Shown here in pieces: positions 1 to 10,363 of a stretch of 32,405 nucleotides of DNA (the first letter of the stretch is position 1; every line of letters begins with the position of its first letter). Origin of the DNA: Allomyces macrogynus ATCC 38327 (Eukaryota; Blastocladiomycota; Blastocladiomycetes; Blastocladiales; Blastocladiaceae); the NCBI GenBank assembly GCA_000151295.1, contig GG745331.1:1257630-1290034 (forward strand), in the 5' to 3' direction. The notes under the pieces were generated by a model. That model saw nothing but the letters and a program-made list of their open reading frames with translations, did not search any database and was not told where the DNA came from. The translations under genes and the position numbers were made by a program.

Positions 1-1439
1 TCGCCCCTCACGTCCAGCGAAATATCGAGAAACCGGGTCGAGCGCAATCGCCGACCGGTCGCACGCGGCAAGCAGCAGTGAGCTGAACGTCCACCAAACG
101 CGGCGTGCACCGCACAGTCGCACTCGACGGGCGGGTCCTGCGCTGCTGGGCCCGGCACGGGCGCGGGCGCTGGCGCGGGCGCGAGTGCCGCGTGCAGTGC
201 GTTCATGACAGACATGAAACACTCGTGCGCGTCGTGTTGCCCCGAACTGGCCACGTCTTTACGCGCCGACCAGAGGGTCGCGAGGAAGGCGGTCGGCGCG
301 AGCGGGTGCGTGTGGCCGGAGTGCAGCTACGGAGCGCAGAGGTTAGTCAGTCTGGCGGTCTACGGCGACCGCACGAGTCAGTTCGGTACCTGTGAGCAAA
401 TCGAGTCGAGCGCGCAGGCAATACACGGCCGCTGCGTGCAGGTCAGTGGCGAGTGGCCGTCGCTGAGGAAAAAGTCGCGTAAAGTCGGGTTCTGGCAGAG
501 CGATTGCAGGATCACGTTCAAGTAGCATGTTGCGCCGAGGTTTTTTAACCCGCGGAGACCTAGTGTAAGCACGACACGGTGGTCAGTTGCTGGTCGTTGT
601 GAGCAGAGGGGAGGGGAGGGGAGGACATGAACGCACTGGCACACTTCTGCGGCCGTTCGGAAAACAGGTCCACAAGCTGCTGCGTCTCGGCATCGAACAT
701 GGGCACATCGTCGTCGCTATCTACAGCGGCAGCGTCTCCACCGGTTAGAGACAGCTGAGCGGCACGACCGAAGCGAGGAATGAGGGGAGGAGGGTACCGA
801 GGTCGTCGTGGTACACAAAATCGGCGCACTGGACACAGTAGACGGCGCCCTGCGTGACATCCCAAGCTATTCGCACCAAGGAAATGAGGAGCCGCTTCGT
901 TAGACTTCCAATTCGCTCCAGATGAGCGCGCAAACGTGGACCACCGTACCAAACGGATGCCCCGTCGCGGCCAAATGACCCTGCATGTGCGCTTCCTTGG
1001 CACAGCACGACGTACGGCACTGCAAGAAGACGAGAATCCGGCGCCAGTACCCGCACGCGGCGCACATGGGCTGTTCGGGCTAGGAATATCACCGACCATC
1101 GTCAACTGCCGATACGAGCTCCAAACCGACCAACCACGCACGCACCAGCGGCACCTGCATCCCGTTAAAATGGCCGTTCTGGTACCCCACCGTCAGCGCA
1201 TTCTGCCACGGCACGCCCTTGGCCACGGCGTTCGAGTACCGCCGCAACAACTGGATGTTGGCGACGAGCGCGGGCGACGATGACAGCGCCGGACCGAGGT
1301 GCGGGCAATCGCTTGGGTCCGGCTTGGTGCTGGGTGCATGGTCGTGGTGCTCGTTCACCATCGCCGGTGTGGTCGATGCGTAAGGCGGCATGCTGACGGG
1401 GTGTGCGGTCATGACTGGAGGTTGGTGCTCATGGCCCAA
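1..1439 (-). CDS. ubp8: Ubp8/USP22-type ubiquitin carboxyl-terminal hydrolase (SAGA DUB), 3' end missing
   Basis: This is the catalytic subunit of the SAGA deubiquitinase module, which removes ubiquitin from histone H2B. The start chosen is the ATG at 1439. A CPH motif shortly after it opens the UBP zinc finger, which continues after an intron (about 1085-1125) with CAACGYW, a CC pair, HMQGH and, after another intron, GAVYCVQC. The Cys box reads GLRGLKNLGATCYLNVILQSL near 500-560, with Cys as nucleophile. The third residue of the box is Ala, as in USP7, where many relatives have Asn. The exon at about 1-335 follows a well-formed intron (donor GTACCG, branch CTGAC/CTAAC, acceptor TAG) and carries SGHTHP, QHDAHECF and DISLD, all typical of the USP22/Ubp8 branch. 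The His box and the C-terminus lie beyond position 1. The family is clear; the exact join before the Cys box is less certain. Confidence 0.88.
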
Positions 1440-1744
1440 GAACCTAGGCAGCGGGTCTTGGACGCTGTTGATCGTGGGCGCTCCAGTGCGCTCCTTCTTG
1501 GTTACTGATGCTGATAGGTTGCACGCAAGTTGGAGCTGCTGTTCATAAACCGGAAGTGGGCCGTTGGAGAGTTGGTGACAGGAGGGAGGGAGGGAGCGAA
1601 GCCGGCAAGCTGATCGCGCTCACGTGTGCTGTGCAGCAAATATTTTTACCAACCACCCAACATATCGTTTCTCGTCGGCAAACTGATGCTACAAAAATCC
1701 TATACTTCCTACGACACTCCACGACGCGCCCCTCTCCAAACCCC
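1440..1744. other. Intergenic, Ubp8 5' flank and cardiolipin synthase 3' flank
   Basis: Both neighbours are on the minus strand, so this stretch holds the promoter side of the deubiquitinase gene and the 3' flank of the cardiolipin synthase gene. A G-rich run (GGAGGGAGGGAGGGAG, about 1581-1596) is visible. I see no convincing coding exon. Confidence 0.5.
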
Positions 1745-2965
1745 CTAATCGCTCTTCTCCGCCTTCGCACCCTTCCCCGCGCCTGGCTCCGCGTCCTTTG
1801 GCGGCGGGTGCAAGTAGCGCACCGCGTCGCGCGAAAACACATAGCTGAGCCCGGACCACAGCGTGGTCGCTGCAACTGTCCAGTGCAGTGCAGGCGCATA
1901 CGCGGCCCACATGGTCGCGAGCGCCGTGCCCGCGGCGACAGGCGCAGCCAGCGCTCCACCCACGAGCCCGAGTTGCAGGACCGTGTTAGCCTTGGAAATG
2001 AGCGTGGGGCGGACTTCGGCCGAGGGCAGGGAAATGTCCCAGAATCGCGCGAACGTTTTCTGAGGGTGAGGTGCGGTGCGGTGGTCAGCGCGGGGTGGAG
2101 AAGAATGGTGGGAGAGCGGGTAAAGACGGACTGGTGGCGGCAGAGACTTGTACCGGACGACAAAGGACGAGATGACGAGGCCAGCGTCGCGGCCAATGAT
2201 CAGGACGGCGAGCGGGACTACGGGAGAATCAGCACGGATCGTGCATGAGTCCAAAAGTCGGGAAATCCGCGAGCACAAACTGGGAGAGCACGCACGCGGG
2301 ATCAACCCAACGTAGCCCAGCGACACAGTCAGCGTCGTCATGAGCGCCTTGTCGGCCATCGGGTCCAAGATCGTGCCGAGCACCGACCGCATGTTGAAGT
2401 TGCGCGCAATGTACCCGTCGAGCTACCAACCAGCACCACATCAGCAACACCGCTCATCTCACCCTGCCGCATCCATAAAATCACCGCGTACCGCATCCGT
2501 CACCGCCGACACGGCAAACAGCGCCAATGCCGGCGTAAACTGCTCCGTCACGATAAAGTACCCGACAAATGGCGTGCTCACGAGCCGCGCCAGCGACATG
2601 GCGTTCGGAATCGTGTAAATGTTCTCGTGCACTTCACCAGCACCTGCAACACCGCTGTTGCCGAGTCGAAATGCACCATAAATCGGTGCGGGCGACCGGT
2701 CGCGAGGTGCGGCTGCAGGGGCTGCCGAGGCCGTGGTCGAGGGGGCGGCCGCGGACGTGCCGGGTGCCGGGTCGGGAACGACATTGCGCACGGATGGTTC
2801 GGACGGCGGAGCTGACGAGTATGGGCGGCAGGACCCGCGCGCGAGCAGTAGTCTTGGGAACGGCGAGGGAGCGACAGCGGAACAGTGGCCAAAGGCCAGC
2901 CGCGTGGGCATGCGTGGGGAACAGGTGCCCAGCAACCGCGTCAGCGATTTCCGGTGCGCGATCAT
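1745..2965 (-). CDS. crd1: Cardiolipin synthase (CDP-alcohol phosphatidyltransferase, mitochondrial)
   Basis: This enzyme joins CDP-diacylglycerol and phosphatidylglycerol to make cardiolipin in the inner mitochondrial membrane. The ATG at 2965 gives an Arg/Ser/Ala-rich N-terminus suited to mitochondrial import; an in-frame upstream ATG at 3103 is the alternative. The first exon carries the family block around NAMSLARL. The CDP-alcohol phosphotransferase signature D-x2-DG-x2-AR-x8-G-x3-D-x3-D is rebuilt only by splicing 2423-2491 (GTACGC...TAG). It then reads VTDA joined to LDGYIARN, followed by G-TILDPMADK. Two more introns are likely. One, about 2217-2287, joins GLIP to LPLAVLIIGRD. The other, about 2060-2137, joins SLPPP to KTFARFWD. 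The C-terminal half shows KPT/RPT-LISKANT and hydrophobic segments, as in eukaryotic CRLS1/Crd1. Confidence 0.9.
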
Positions 2966-3417
2966 GGTTCGTGCGTTGGCCGTGACGGTCGCGATTCTGA
3001 TCACGTTCACTTGTAGCGTTGGGGCTGGACCGGCCGATCGAGCACGATTCGAAAGCGGAGACTGCAGCGAATAGGCGCGGTGGTTGTCAAGCGCTTTTTG
3101 CAAGCACTTGTGGGCAGTCGAATGGTTGGTTGATCGAGAATGAGAGATGAGAAATGACGGGCAAGGTAACTGCAGTTTGCACCGGAACCGAATCGGACGT
3201 GATCACGCCCACGGATCACAAAGATACACACGCGGAAATGGAATTTGATGCAACAAACTGCACATAAAACTAAAACGAAAAAAGTATCAGAAATATCAAT
3301 TAATCTACGCGCGACACTCGCGTTCTTCATCGCTCTCCTGGCGCTGACGGGCACTGACCTTGGCGCGCACCACGACGTGCCTGGACACACAGGCGCAGGC
3401 CCAAACGCGGTCCTACA
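2966..3417. other. Intergenic, AT-richer promoter region of cardiolipin synthase
   Basis: This stretch lies upstream of the cardiolipin synthase start and downstream of the HINT3-like stop. Around 3230-3310 it is clearly richer in A and T than its surroundings (runs such as AAAACGAAAAAAG and ATCAATTAATC). No supported exon is visible. Confidence 0.4.
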
Positions 3418-4152
3418 TCAGTTGACGGGCGCAAGGTCCGTTGCCGGCGTTGCACGGTCCGACAGTCCGCCCATTGGAACGGCAGTTGGACTCACCGGCC
3501 TTGACTGTGTCGCGAGCGTCGGCAAGAAATCTTCAAGCCGTGCAAACCAGCCGCACTTGCGACTGTACTTCCATCCCAACAGGGTGCGGAACGGCAGGAC
3601 CAGGACGTGCAGGTGCAGGTGGTGCACCGTGTTGTAGGGTGGGATGTGGAAGCCGAAACTGGAAACGAGAGCGTGGCGTCGCGTTCGGTCAGAAAAGAAG
3701 CCGCTGAGCCCCGTGACACCTGGTGGAGAAGTCGCACCGAATCTCGGGCGACGCGCCGACAATGTCCTTGAACTTGTCCTGGGCGAGAACGTCGCGTGCG
3801 CGCGCCTCGAAGCGCTGGACTGGAAGTGCCACCACGTCAGCAAATAGAACTGTGCCGTATCTCGAACGGAAGCCACGCACGCATGGGGACATGCGTCGCA
3901 TCGAGGTGGTTGATGTTTTTGATGTGCGCAATGGGCACGACGAGCAGGTGCAGCTGTGCGGCAGGCCGAATATCGTGGAAGATGGCGAGCTCGTCGTCCT
4001 GAACGAGACCACGATCCGGGTGAGCTTCTTCCTGCACCTGGGATCGCGGCCAGGATCCGACGCGCTCGCACCTGGTACTCGATCCGAAAGTCGTCGTGGT
4101 TGAGGTGGCAAAACACACACGGCCGCGGTTTCCGACCCCACAACATCGTCAC
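3418..4152 (-). CDS. HINT3: HINT3-like histidine-triad nucleotide-binding protein
   Basis: This is a HIT-superfamily protein, probably a nucleoside phosphoramidate or acyl-adenylate hydrolase. The ATG at 4152 gives a CVFC motif like the start of HINT3. A very short intron (about 4032-4071) joins it to DELAIFHDIRPAA and LLVVPIAHI, the substrate-pocket strands. After a second intron comes LAQDKFKDIV. A third (donor GTGTCA, acceptor CCAG near 3661-3709) brings in FGFHIPPYN and the triad HLHLHVL. The block LGWKYS plus WFARLEDFL after the triad is characteristic of the HINT3/aprataxin-like branch rather than HINT1 or FHIT. About 25 extra residues follow to the stop at 3418. The flanking genes say nothing about its role. 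Confidence 0.82.
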   Translation of the reverse strand: MTMLWGRKPRPCVFCHLNHDDFRIEYQVRARRILAAIPGAGRSSPGSWSRSGRRARHLPRYSACRTAAPARRAHCAHQKHQPPRCDACPHACVASVRDTAQFYLLTWWHFQSSASRRAHATFSPRTSSRTLSARRPRFGATSPPGVTGLSGFFSDRTRRHALVSSFGFHIPPYNTVHHLHLHVLVLPFRTLLGWKYSRKCGWFARLEDFLPTLATQSRPVSPTAVPMGGLSDRATPATDLAPVN

Positions 4153-4541
4153 AAACGGTTGCTGGGTCTCGGGAAGCGACAGCGACGAGGGGATCCGCGA
4201 CGAGCAGGCTCAGGTGCGGCTTGCTCGCAGGGGGGAGAAGGTTGACGGCACTGCGCGACAGTATATGGTCGGTGTTACGCGCAGTCGCAGTCGCAATCTC
4301 CCTTGCCAAAACGATTGTACGCGACGATGGCCGATGAGGGTCGATGATACTCGGCTTGCCCACAGCACCGTCGCGCTTTTGTGGTTGCAACAAGTTGTGG
4401 TCGTAGTGGGCGCCGCGTGTCGACGACTTGATGTGCAGCTCAAGTGCAGATCTGCAATGTCAACGGATTCGACTCTTGCACGACTCGAAATCCTCACTGA
4501 TTTGCACGGACGCGACGGCAGAGCCAATGAACAGATTTGCG
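4153..4541. other. Intergenic, HINT3-like 5' flank
   Basis: Open frames occur here on both strands, but none shows a recognisable motif or a matching set of splice sites. It probably holds the HINT3-like promoter and the 3' end or UTR of the next minus-strand gene. Confidence 0.35.
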
Positions 4542-5392
4542 TCATTGCCGCTGCTCCCGCCCACCCTCGCGTCCCGTGCGATTCATGCCGGCCGCAACCA
4601 TGACCGCACTGGCCGCGCGCGAGCTCGGTGCCGTGACCGCGCCGGCAGCCTGATGGCCTGCTGCTCGCCGACGAACAACCAAAAACGCGTCAATCCTCAC
4701 GCCCGCATCAGTCGGGCAATCGCTCTGTCAGACGCCTGCTACGCGCCGTTTCCGCACCACCTCCATGCACGCTTTGATGACCTCGCCCTCGGCAGGAAAC
4801 CAGTGTGTCCAGTGATCGCATGCCTGCTGGTACAGATCCGCATATGACGCGAGCAACGCTGGCGGGGCCGGTTGTGCCGGTCCGTGTGCGACGACACGTC
4901 CGTCGGCGATCGTTGCCAGACTTGGCTGACGGCACGCACGCGCGTATCGGTCGAGAAACGCGTAGCCCTCTTGGTCGATCAGCGCGTCCTGAGCCGCGTA
5001 CATGTCGCCGCGCGGAAAGAGGGTCAGAAAATTGAATCGGGGAGCAGAAAGGGCGGGACGTTTATCTCGTCGACGAAAGAAGCCAACCCATAAACAGGAC
5101 ACGGTACACCACGGTAATCACGACGTGGGGAGGCGGGGAATGGAGAATCAAACGAGAAACGAAAACAAAGAAAACCAAACGAAGGGGAGCGCGGCACTGA
5201 CCGACCGCCTGCAACGAAACGTGCCCGCCAGCCAGTCTCCATGACGACGAGGAAAAGGGAAAGAGGGGGAGGGGAAGAGAGAAGAGTGCTCACGATCACG
5301 GCCGTCGGACGCAACGGCCCGTTCGCGTCTCTACCTCCGCCGCCGCTGTCACCACGCTCGTCGTAGAGCTCGGGCAGGTGATTCGAGGCCAT
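4542..5392 (-). CDS. Unrecognised protein, at least two exons
   Basis: I do not recognise this family. The ATG at 5392 opens a short exon (MASNHLPELYDERGDSGG...) that runs to a probable donor near 5296. The intron beyond it has a strong pyrimidine tract on the minus strand (about 5255-5290). The best coding stretch is about 4750-4995. It reads like a helical protein with DALIDQEGYAFLDRYARA, PPALLASYADLYQQACDHW and GEVIKACMEVVRKRR. A donor-like GTAGCAG follows at about 4739, and an Ala-rich continuation could reach a stop at 4542-4544, but that last exon is weak. There is no signal peptide or membrane segment. Treat the 5' exon and the 4750-4995 exon as likely, and the rest as a guess. Confidence 0.4.
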
Positions 5393-5610
5393 GAACGTTG
5401 TTCGATGGCGTCGACGTGCCTTGGCGGGGGTTCGATCGGTCGTGATGACGGTCGCTCAGGTGTCAACGGCGGTCAAGAACGAGCAGCGAACGGGCGAATG
5501 CAAGAAGAGTGGGGCCAACGTGGAGCGGGCGCGCATTGGGATGGTCATCAACGCCCCTTGCGCGGCCTGGGGAAGTTGATGAACGCGCAGTGGGAGACAT
5601 TTGCGCGCCG

Positions 5611-7143
5611 CTAGTCGTCACGGGCACCCACCTGGTCGTGTCGCGCTGCATTGCCCTCCGCGACCGGCACCGCCGCGACAGCGACAGCAGCAGCACCCGC
5701 GCTCCCCGCGCCGCCGTCAACAGCCGTCATGTTCCCGCGCTCCTTGTCGGACGTGGGAGTACCGCAATCCTCGTGCGACGCCGTCGGCGAGTGCGCGCCG
5801 AGCGACCGCGGCGTCAAGTGCCCTGCCCCACCAACCGGCGCGAGAGCCGCGTTCGATGCCGATCCGGGCCGCACCGCGTCTGCGGCGGCAGCAGCCACGC
5901 CCGTCACGTCGCCCGCGACGTCGCCGAGACTCGCGCCGCCAGACTCGGACTGCCCGTTGGACGTCGTGACCGACTGCTGCGACGTAGCGTGCAACTGCGC
6001 CTGCAATGGCGCGAGCAAGTGGTTCGTGGGCCCCGCCGTCGCATGCCCAACGCCGAGATGCTGCTCGTCGGGCGGGTTAGCTGTCGCCGCGTTCGGCAAC
6101 GGTGACGCGATGTGCTCGTTAGATCCGTGCGCCAAGGCCTCTGGTGGCGGCGAGGCCGCGCCCGGGCCCGTTGGCGATGCGGGGACTTCAGCGTCGAGGT
6201 CGTTGAACTCGGACAGGTTCTCGACCGAGACGCTTGCGTTGAGGTCAGCGTAGTGCCGGCACAGCGGGCACGAGAAGGTGGGCCACGTATTGAGCAGCGG
6301 GCGTGAGCACTTAAAGTGGAACGTGTGGCAGCATGGCGCGATAAAGAGCGCCTGGAACGGCGCTATTGGGCCCAGGCAAATGCAACAGTCGCCCGTGTCG
6401 GTCGCAGCCGCAAAGGCGCGCAGCGCCTTGACGACTTGGCCTCTGTACGATACAGGATACAGACGCGTCAAAGTCAAGTGTTAGAGCAACGCAAAACGGT
6501 CGTGGGAGGTGAGGTCGAGCATCAAAGGAAACATGACACGGACCGGAACGCCGTGTTGCGGTAAGGCTCGCGGTTCACCTCGATGCGGATGCGAACACAC
6601 CGGAAAATGTCCTCGGTGCGCCCTTGGTAGTCGACGCCGAGCTGGATAATGTCGCCGTCGTGCAGCTCAATCGGCGGGCTCTCCGAGTTGGCCGGCGCAA
6701 TGCGCACATTGTTGATGAATGTGCCCGACGACGACTTGGTGTCGCGAAAGAAAAACTGGCACAGCGACAAACCGAGGACGTACGTACGCAACGAGAAGAC
6801 GACGACAGAGGTCAGAACCCGCACGCGCCTCATCTCACTCCAGCCGAGAACACTTTTGTTAGAAACGTACTTTACGGCCCTGCGTCCAAATCTCGCCGTG
6901 CTGGCGGCTCACGACCTTGCTCTTGAACGCAATCGAGTCGCTGAAGTCGACATTGCCCTTTTCCACAAACCGCTTCACCTTGAGCACCTTGCCGTTGGGC
7001 ACCTTGCGCTCCACAATTGGGAAGTTGAGCCCCCGGTGCAAATCGGTAATGTACGGGATGAACCGAATCGTAGGCGCCGGCTCCGCCGCGGGCGCGCCGT
7101 TGCTCTGCGCAGCATGAGAGCCTGCACCTGCGTGGTCGGCCAT
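5611..7143 (-). CDS. dma1: Dma1/Dma2-type FHA-RING E3 ubiquitin ligase
   Basis: This is a mitotic-checkpoint E3 ligase that binds phospho-threonine partners through its FHA domain and ubiquitinates them through its RING. The start at 7143 gives a short Ala-rich leader, then IRFIPYITDLHRGLNFPIVER and SKVVSRQHGEIW. An intron with donor GTACGTTTCTAAC (about 6758-6868) interrupts the FHA fold, which resumes with FFFRDTKSSSGTFINNVRI, LHDGDIIQLGVDYQG and FRCVRIRIEVN. These blocks are close to the fission yeast Dma1 pattern. A second intron near 6480-6545 precedes the RING: CCICLGPIAPF, APCCHTFHFKC and FSCPLCR supply the zinc ligands. About 200 low-complexity Ala/Ser/Pro/Gly-rich residues follow the RING, a longer tail than in yeast relatives. 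Confidence 0.92.
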
Positions 7144-8342
7144 GATGTCGCCCGTGATCCGTCAAACGAGGTAGAAGGTGCGCGTGAGCTTGTGTGCACG
7201 CCGGGAGACGGTCAACGTCGGTCGGTGATGAGGCAAAGAACGCGCTGCGGTCCAGCACGCGAGTGACGAGCGTGCTTGCCGTCTCGACTCGGTCCGGGAG
7301 AACGTCGGCGTAAGAGTGAGCACGGATCGCGTTGCCGAGGGGCGCACAGAATGGAGGACCAGGGGCGGCGCGACAGTTGTCGTCGAGTCGTAGTACGTCT
7401 GGCCCGACAGGGTGCGATGTGGTGCGTCGAGCGTGATGGCGACGAGTACGACGACGACGAGAACGGCGGGAGCAAGGCGACAGGCGCGGACGGAGGAGCG
7501 TGACAGGCGCGAGAGCAAACAACGGGCACGGGTCGGGGGTAAGCGAGACCAAGTGGGGGACCTGTCGGTGCACAGTCGGTCGGTCGAGGAGCAGCGGCGA
7601 CAAGGTCCAGCGCCAACACACAGGTTGCGCACGCGCCGCACGTCGTCGAGATCCAAATGCAGGGAGAGAGAAGGTTGCAAGTGGACGGGAAGGGCGGCGG
7701 CCGTGGCGGCGTCGTTGTGCGTTCAGAACGGGGCATGCGTGTGCGATCGTGAGCAAGGAAAATGAGAGCAAAGCTGCTGGTGAAGCACCAGCAAAGCATG
7801 GCTGTGCAAGGCACACAGCCAAAGCTGAGAGGCTTTCGCACCATAATCATATTTTGTCCAAAAATTATCGCTCTCGTTTTGGTCTCGCAAGCTCGCTGCA
7901 AAATGCTCTCTCCTCCAGTCTTATTTGCATCGATTTGCCCAAAGAGCAAACAATCGCGTCAGATCCGTGCGGCAACGGCCGCGGAGCCGTGCGATTGCAT
8001 GTCAACTTTTACGTCCTCAGCAGGCGCGACTTTTATCTGGTGCAAGGGATCTGGCGTAAGTGCGTCCAAACTCACGTCAAACAGATTATGTCAAAGTCTC
8101 CCAAGTGAAGGAATGTCTCTGAGCCAGAAGAACCACAATCTGCGAATAATTCGAGGGTTAATTCAACAGCGAGCCCATTCACGCGTCGAACCGCGAAAGC
8201 CAAAAAGGGGCTATACGTTCAACCGCAACGCCAATATCTACAACGCAAACGCTTTGGGCCAGCAGGCCACGAAAAGAAATGGAGCAAACGAAACACCTAC
8301 GAAACGAGACGACCGACGCGTAAGCACGACCGCGAGCGCGTC
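7144..8342. other. Long intergenic stretch (about 1.2 kb) with a hairpin cluster
   Basis: This lies between the Dma1 start and the stop of the amino-acid transporter gene, both on the minus strand. It should contain the Dma1 promoter and 5' UTR and the transporter 3' UTR. The part from about 7840 to 8300 is AT-richer than neighbouring genes. Several open frames exist on both strands but lack motifs and splice logic. The one clear structure is the run of inverted repeats at 7774-7836, listed separately. Confidence 0.5.
7741..7841. repeat. Three tandem perfect inverted repeats inside a possible closing stem
   Basis: Hairpin 1 is TGCTGGTG-AAG-CACCAGCA (7775-7793; 8 bp stem, 3 nt loop). Hairpin 2 is TGGCTGTG-CAAGGCA-CACAGCCA (7799-7821; 8 bp stem, 7 nt loop). 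Hairpin 3 is AAAGC-TGAGAG-GCTTT (7821-7836, 5 bp), sharing its first base with the end of hairpin 2. GTGCGA (7741-7746) is complementary to TCGCAC (7836-7841) and could close the set, though it would compete with the last base of hairpin 3. This is not a tRNA: there is no T-loop sequence or 7-bp acceptor stem. Strand is undetermined. Confidence 0.55.
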
Positions 8343-10363
8343 TTACGACGCGTGCTCATGACCCTTCTCCTCGACGAGCGCCGTCTGCGACAGCTCCACG
8401 CCGCTCTTGTCGTCGAGCGGGATCCCGCGGCCGTTGCGCAGGCGCGAGTGGCGGTACCCGTACCCGCCGTAGACGACGAGACCAACCGCCATCCAAATCA
8501 CAAGACGCAGGACCGTCGACCAGCCGGTCGTGACAATCAGCGTGATCGCGCACGCCGCGCCGAGGAACGGCACGAGAATCGGGCCGCCCGGCACCTTGAA
8601 CGGGCGCTCGAGCTCGGGCTGCGTGAACCGCAAGACACCGACGGAAATCGACACGAGAGTGAAGGCAAAGAGCGTGCCGGCGCTCGTCATGTCGCCGAGC
8701 ACGTCGAGTGGCAAGAATGCAGATGCAAACGCGCATGTGACACCCGAGATGATCGTTGGCACCAGCGGCGTGCCGAAACGAGGGTGGATCTTGCCAAGCG
8801 AGGCCGGGAGGAGACTAATAAACGGTGGAGAATGTAAGAGAAGGTAAGATATTGACAGTGTAAAACTGAGAAGCAACCAGGCGGGAATCGGCCGCGGCCG
8901 AGACGCGACCAGGTCGGAAACCACCAAATGAGCACGTACCCGTCCGCCGCCATCGCCGAGAAGACGCGAGCTTGCGCCATGAGGGAAACAAGCATCACAC
9001 TCGTCAAACCGCTGATTCCGCCCACGCTGACGGCAATCTACGACAAAAATGGTGGGTGAGTGACTGCGGATCGGCGGCGGCAGTTGGTGCTCAACCGTAC
9101 CTTCAACCACCCCATGCCCAGGTTCTTGACCGCATCAGCGAGCGGAGCGGCCGAGTTGAGCGTCTCGTAATGTGCAATACCCGTCAGGTTGAGCGAGACG
9201 AGAATGTAGAGCACGGTGCAGACGCCGAGCGACCCGAGGATTCCAATTGGCATGTCGCGTGCTGGGCGCTTGACCTCCTGTGCACACGTCGAGACGGCAT
9301 CGAACCCAATGTAGGCAAAGAAGACGAGCGTCGAGGCGCGCAGCACGCCCGAGAAACCGTACGAGTGGCCATTGTGCGGCTCCGGGATGAACGGCGACCA
9401 GTTGTCCGGGTTGATCGAGCCGAATGTCGCGAACAAGAACATGAGAATCACGACGAGCTTGATGCCGACAAACATGTGGTTGACCCACGCCGACTGCTTG
9501 ATGCCGACGCAAAGGACCACCGTCAGCGCGAGCACGATCAGGAACGCCGGCAGGTTGATCACGCCGCACGACTCGTCGACAAAGAAGCCCTTGTCGGAGT
9601 GGTACGCGACGGGCGCGCTCACGAGCTTGTTTGGAATGTCGGCGCCGAGGTACTTGGCAAACGAGATCAGGTAGGCACTCCACCCGACAGCGACCGACGC
9701 GGCACCTGAACGGAAGAGTAATTTGGAACGTGAGCGGGTGGAGAAGACGGACGGACGGTGCGGGAAATTGGAAACGGACCGGCAAGGTATTCGAGGCAGA
9801 GATCCCAGCCGATGATAAACGCCAGCACCTCGCCCATGGTCGCGTAGGTGTACGTGTAAGCAGAACCCGAAATCGGCTACGAAAACGAGAACAGCGAGCG
9901 TCAGATCAGGAAATTGTTGACCATATCGCGCGCGCGGTCATTTTGTGTGCGTACCACTACGAAGAAAAGACGGTGAGCATGAGTCCGCACGTTGGGACGG
10001 CGAGCGGGAAAACAAGCGTACCAAGAGCAGCCATTTCACTGTAAGCCAAACCCGCGAAAACACAGGCAATCCCACTGATCACGAAACTGAGGACGATAGC
10101 GGGACCGGCGTACTGGAATGGAGCAAAACCGAAAGCGGGTCAGGACGGGTTCTTGACGTTTTGGAGTCGCGACAGCCAGCAAATCGTACCAGAGCGGCCG
10201 CTTTGCCCGTAATCACGAAAATACCGGCGCCAATAATGTCGCCGACGCCGATGAGGATAACATCCTTGGCCGTCAACGTGCGGCGCATCGCCGAAGCGTT
10301 CGCATCTTGCCGCAGGACGGCAAATGATTTCGTCAGGAACAAATCCTTGACGAAGCTTGACAT
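8343..10363 (-). CDS. Cationic amino-acid transporter-like APC-superfamily permease
   Basis: This is a multi-pass plasma-membrane or vacuolar permease of the CAT/SLC7A1-4 and bacterial YfnA branch of the APC superfamily, probably for cationic amino acids. The ATG at 10363 opens MSSFVKDLF, followed by the first transmembrane helix with the substrate-binding glycine motif (VGDIIGAGIFVITGKAA). Later exons give AGPAIVLSF plus GLAYSEMAA (10030-10100) and PISGSAYTYTYATMGE with FIIGWDLCLEY (9787-9880). They also give a long exon 9090-9690 (KQSAWVNHMF, FFAYIGFDAVSTCAQE). The C-terminal part (8343-8815) contains HPRFGTPLVPTI, AGTLFAFTLVSISVGVLR and the final helices. The protein ends in a short hydrophilic tail. 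At least five introns are needed. Substrate is inferred from family only. Confidence 0.88.

Noticed and set aside
3007..3390. 127-codon minus-strand frame between cardiolipin synthase and HINT3
   Set aside because: No motif, AT-rich non-coding composition, and no splice link to either neighbour.
7212..7949. 245-codon minus-strand open frame upstream of Dma1
   Set aside because: It is Pro/Arg/Ser-rich with no motif, overlaps other equally long frames, and sits in the expected Dma1 promoter and leader.
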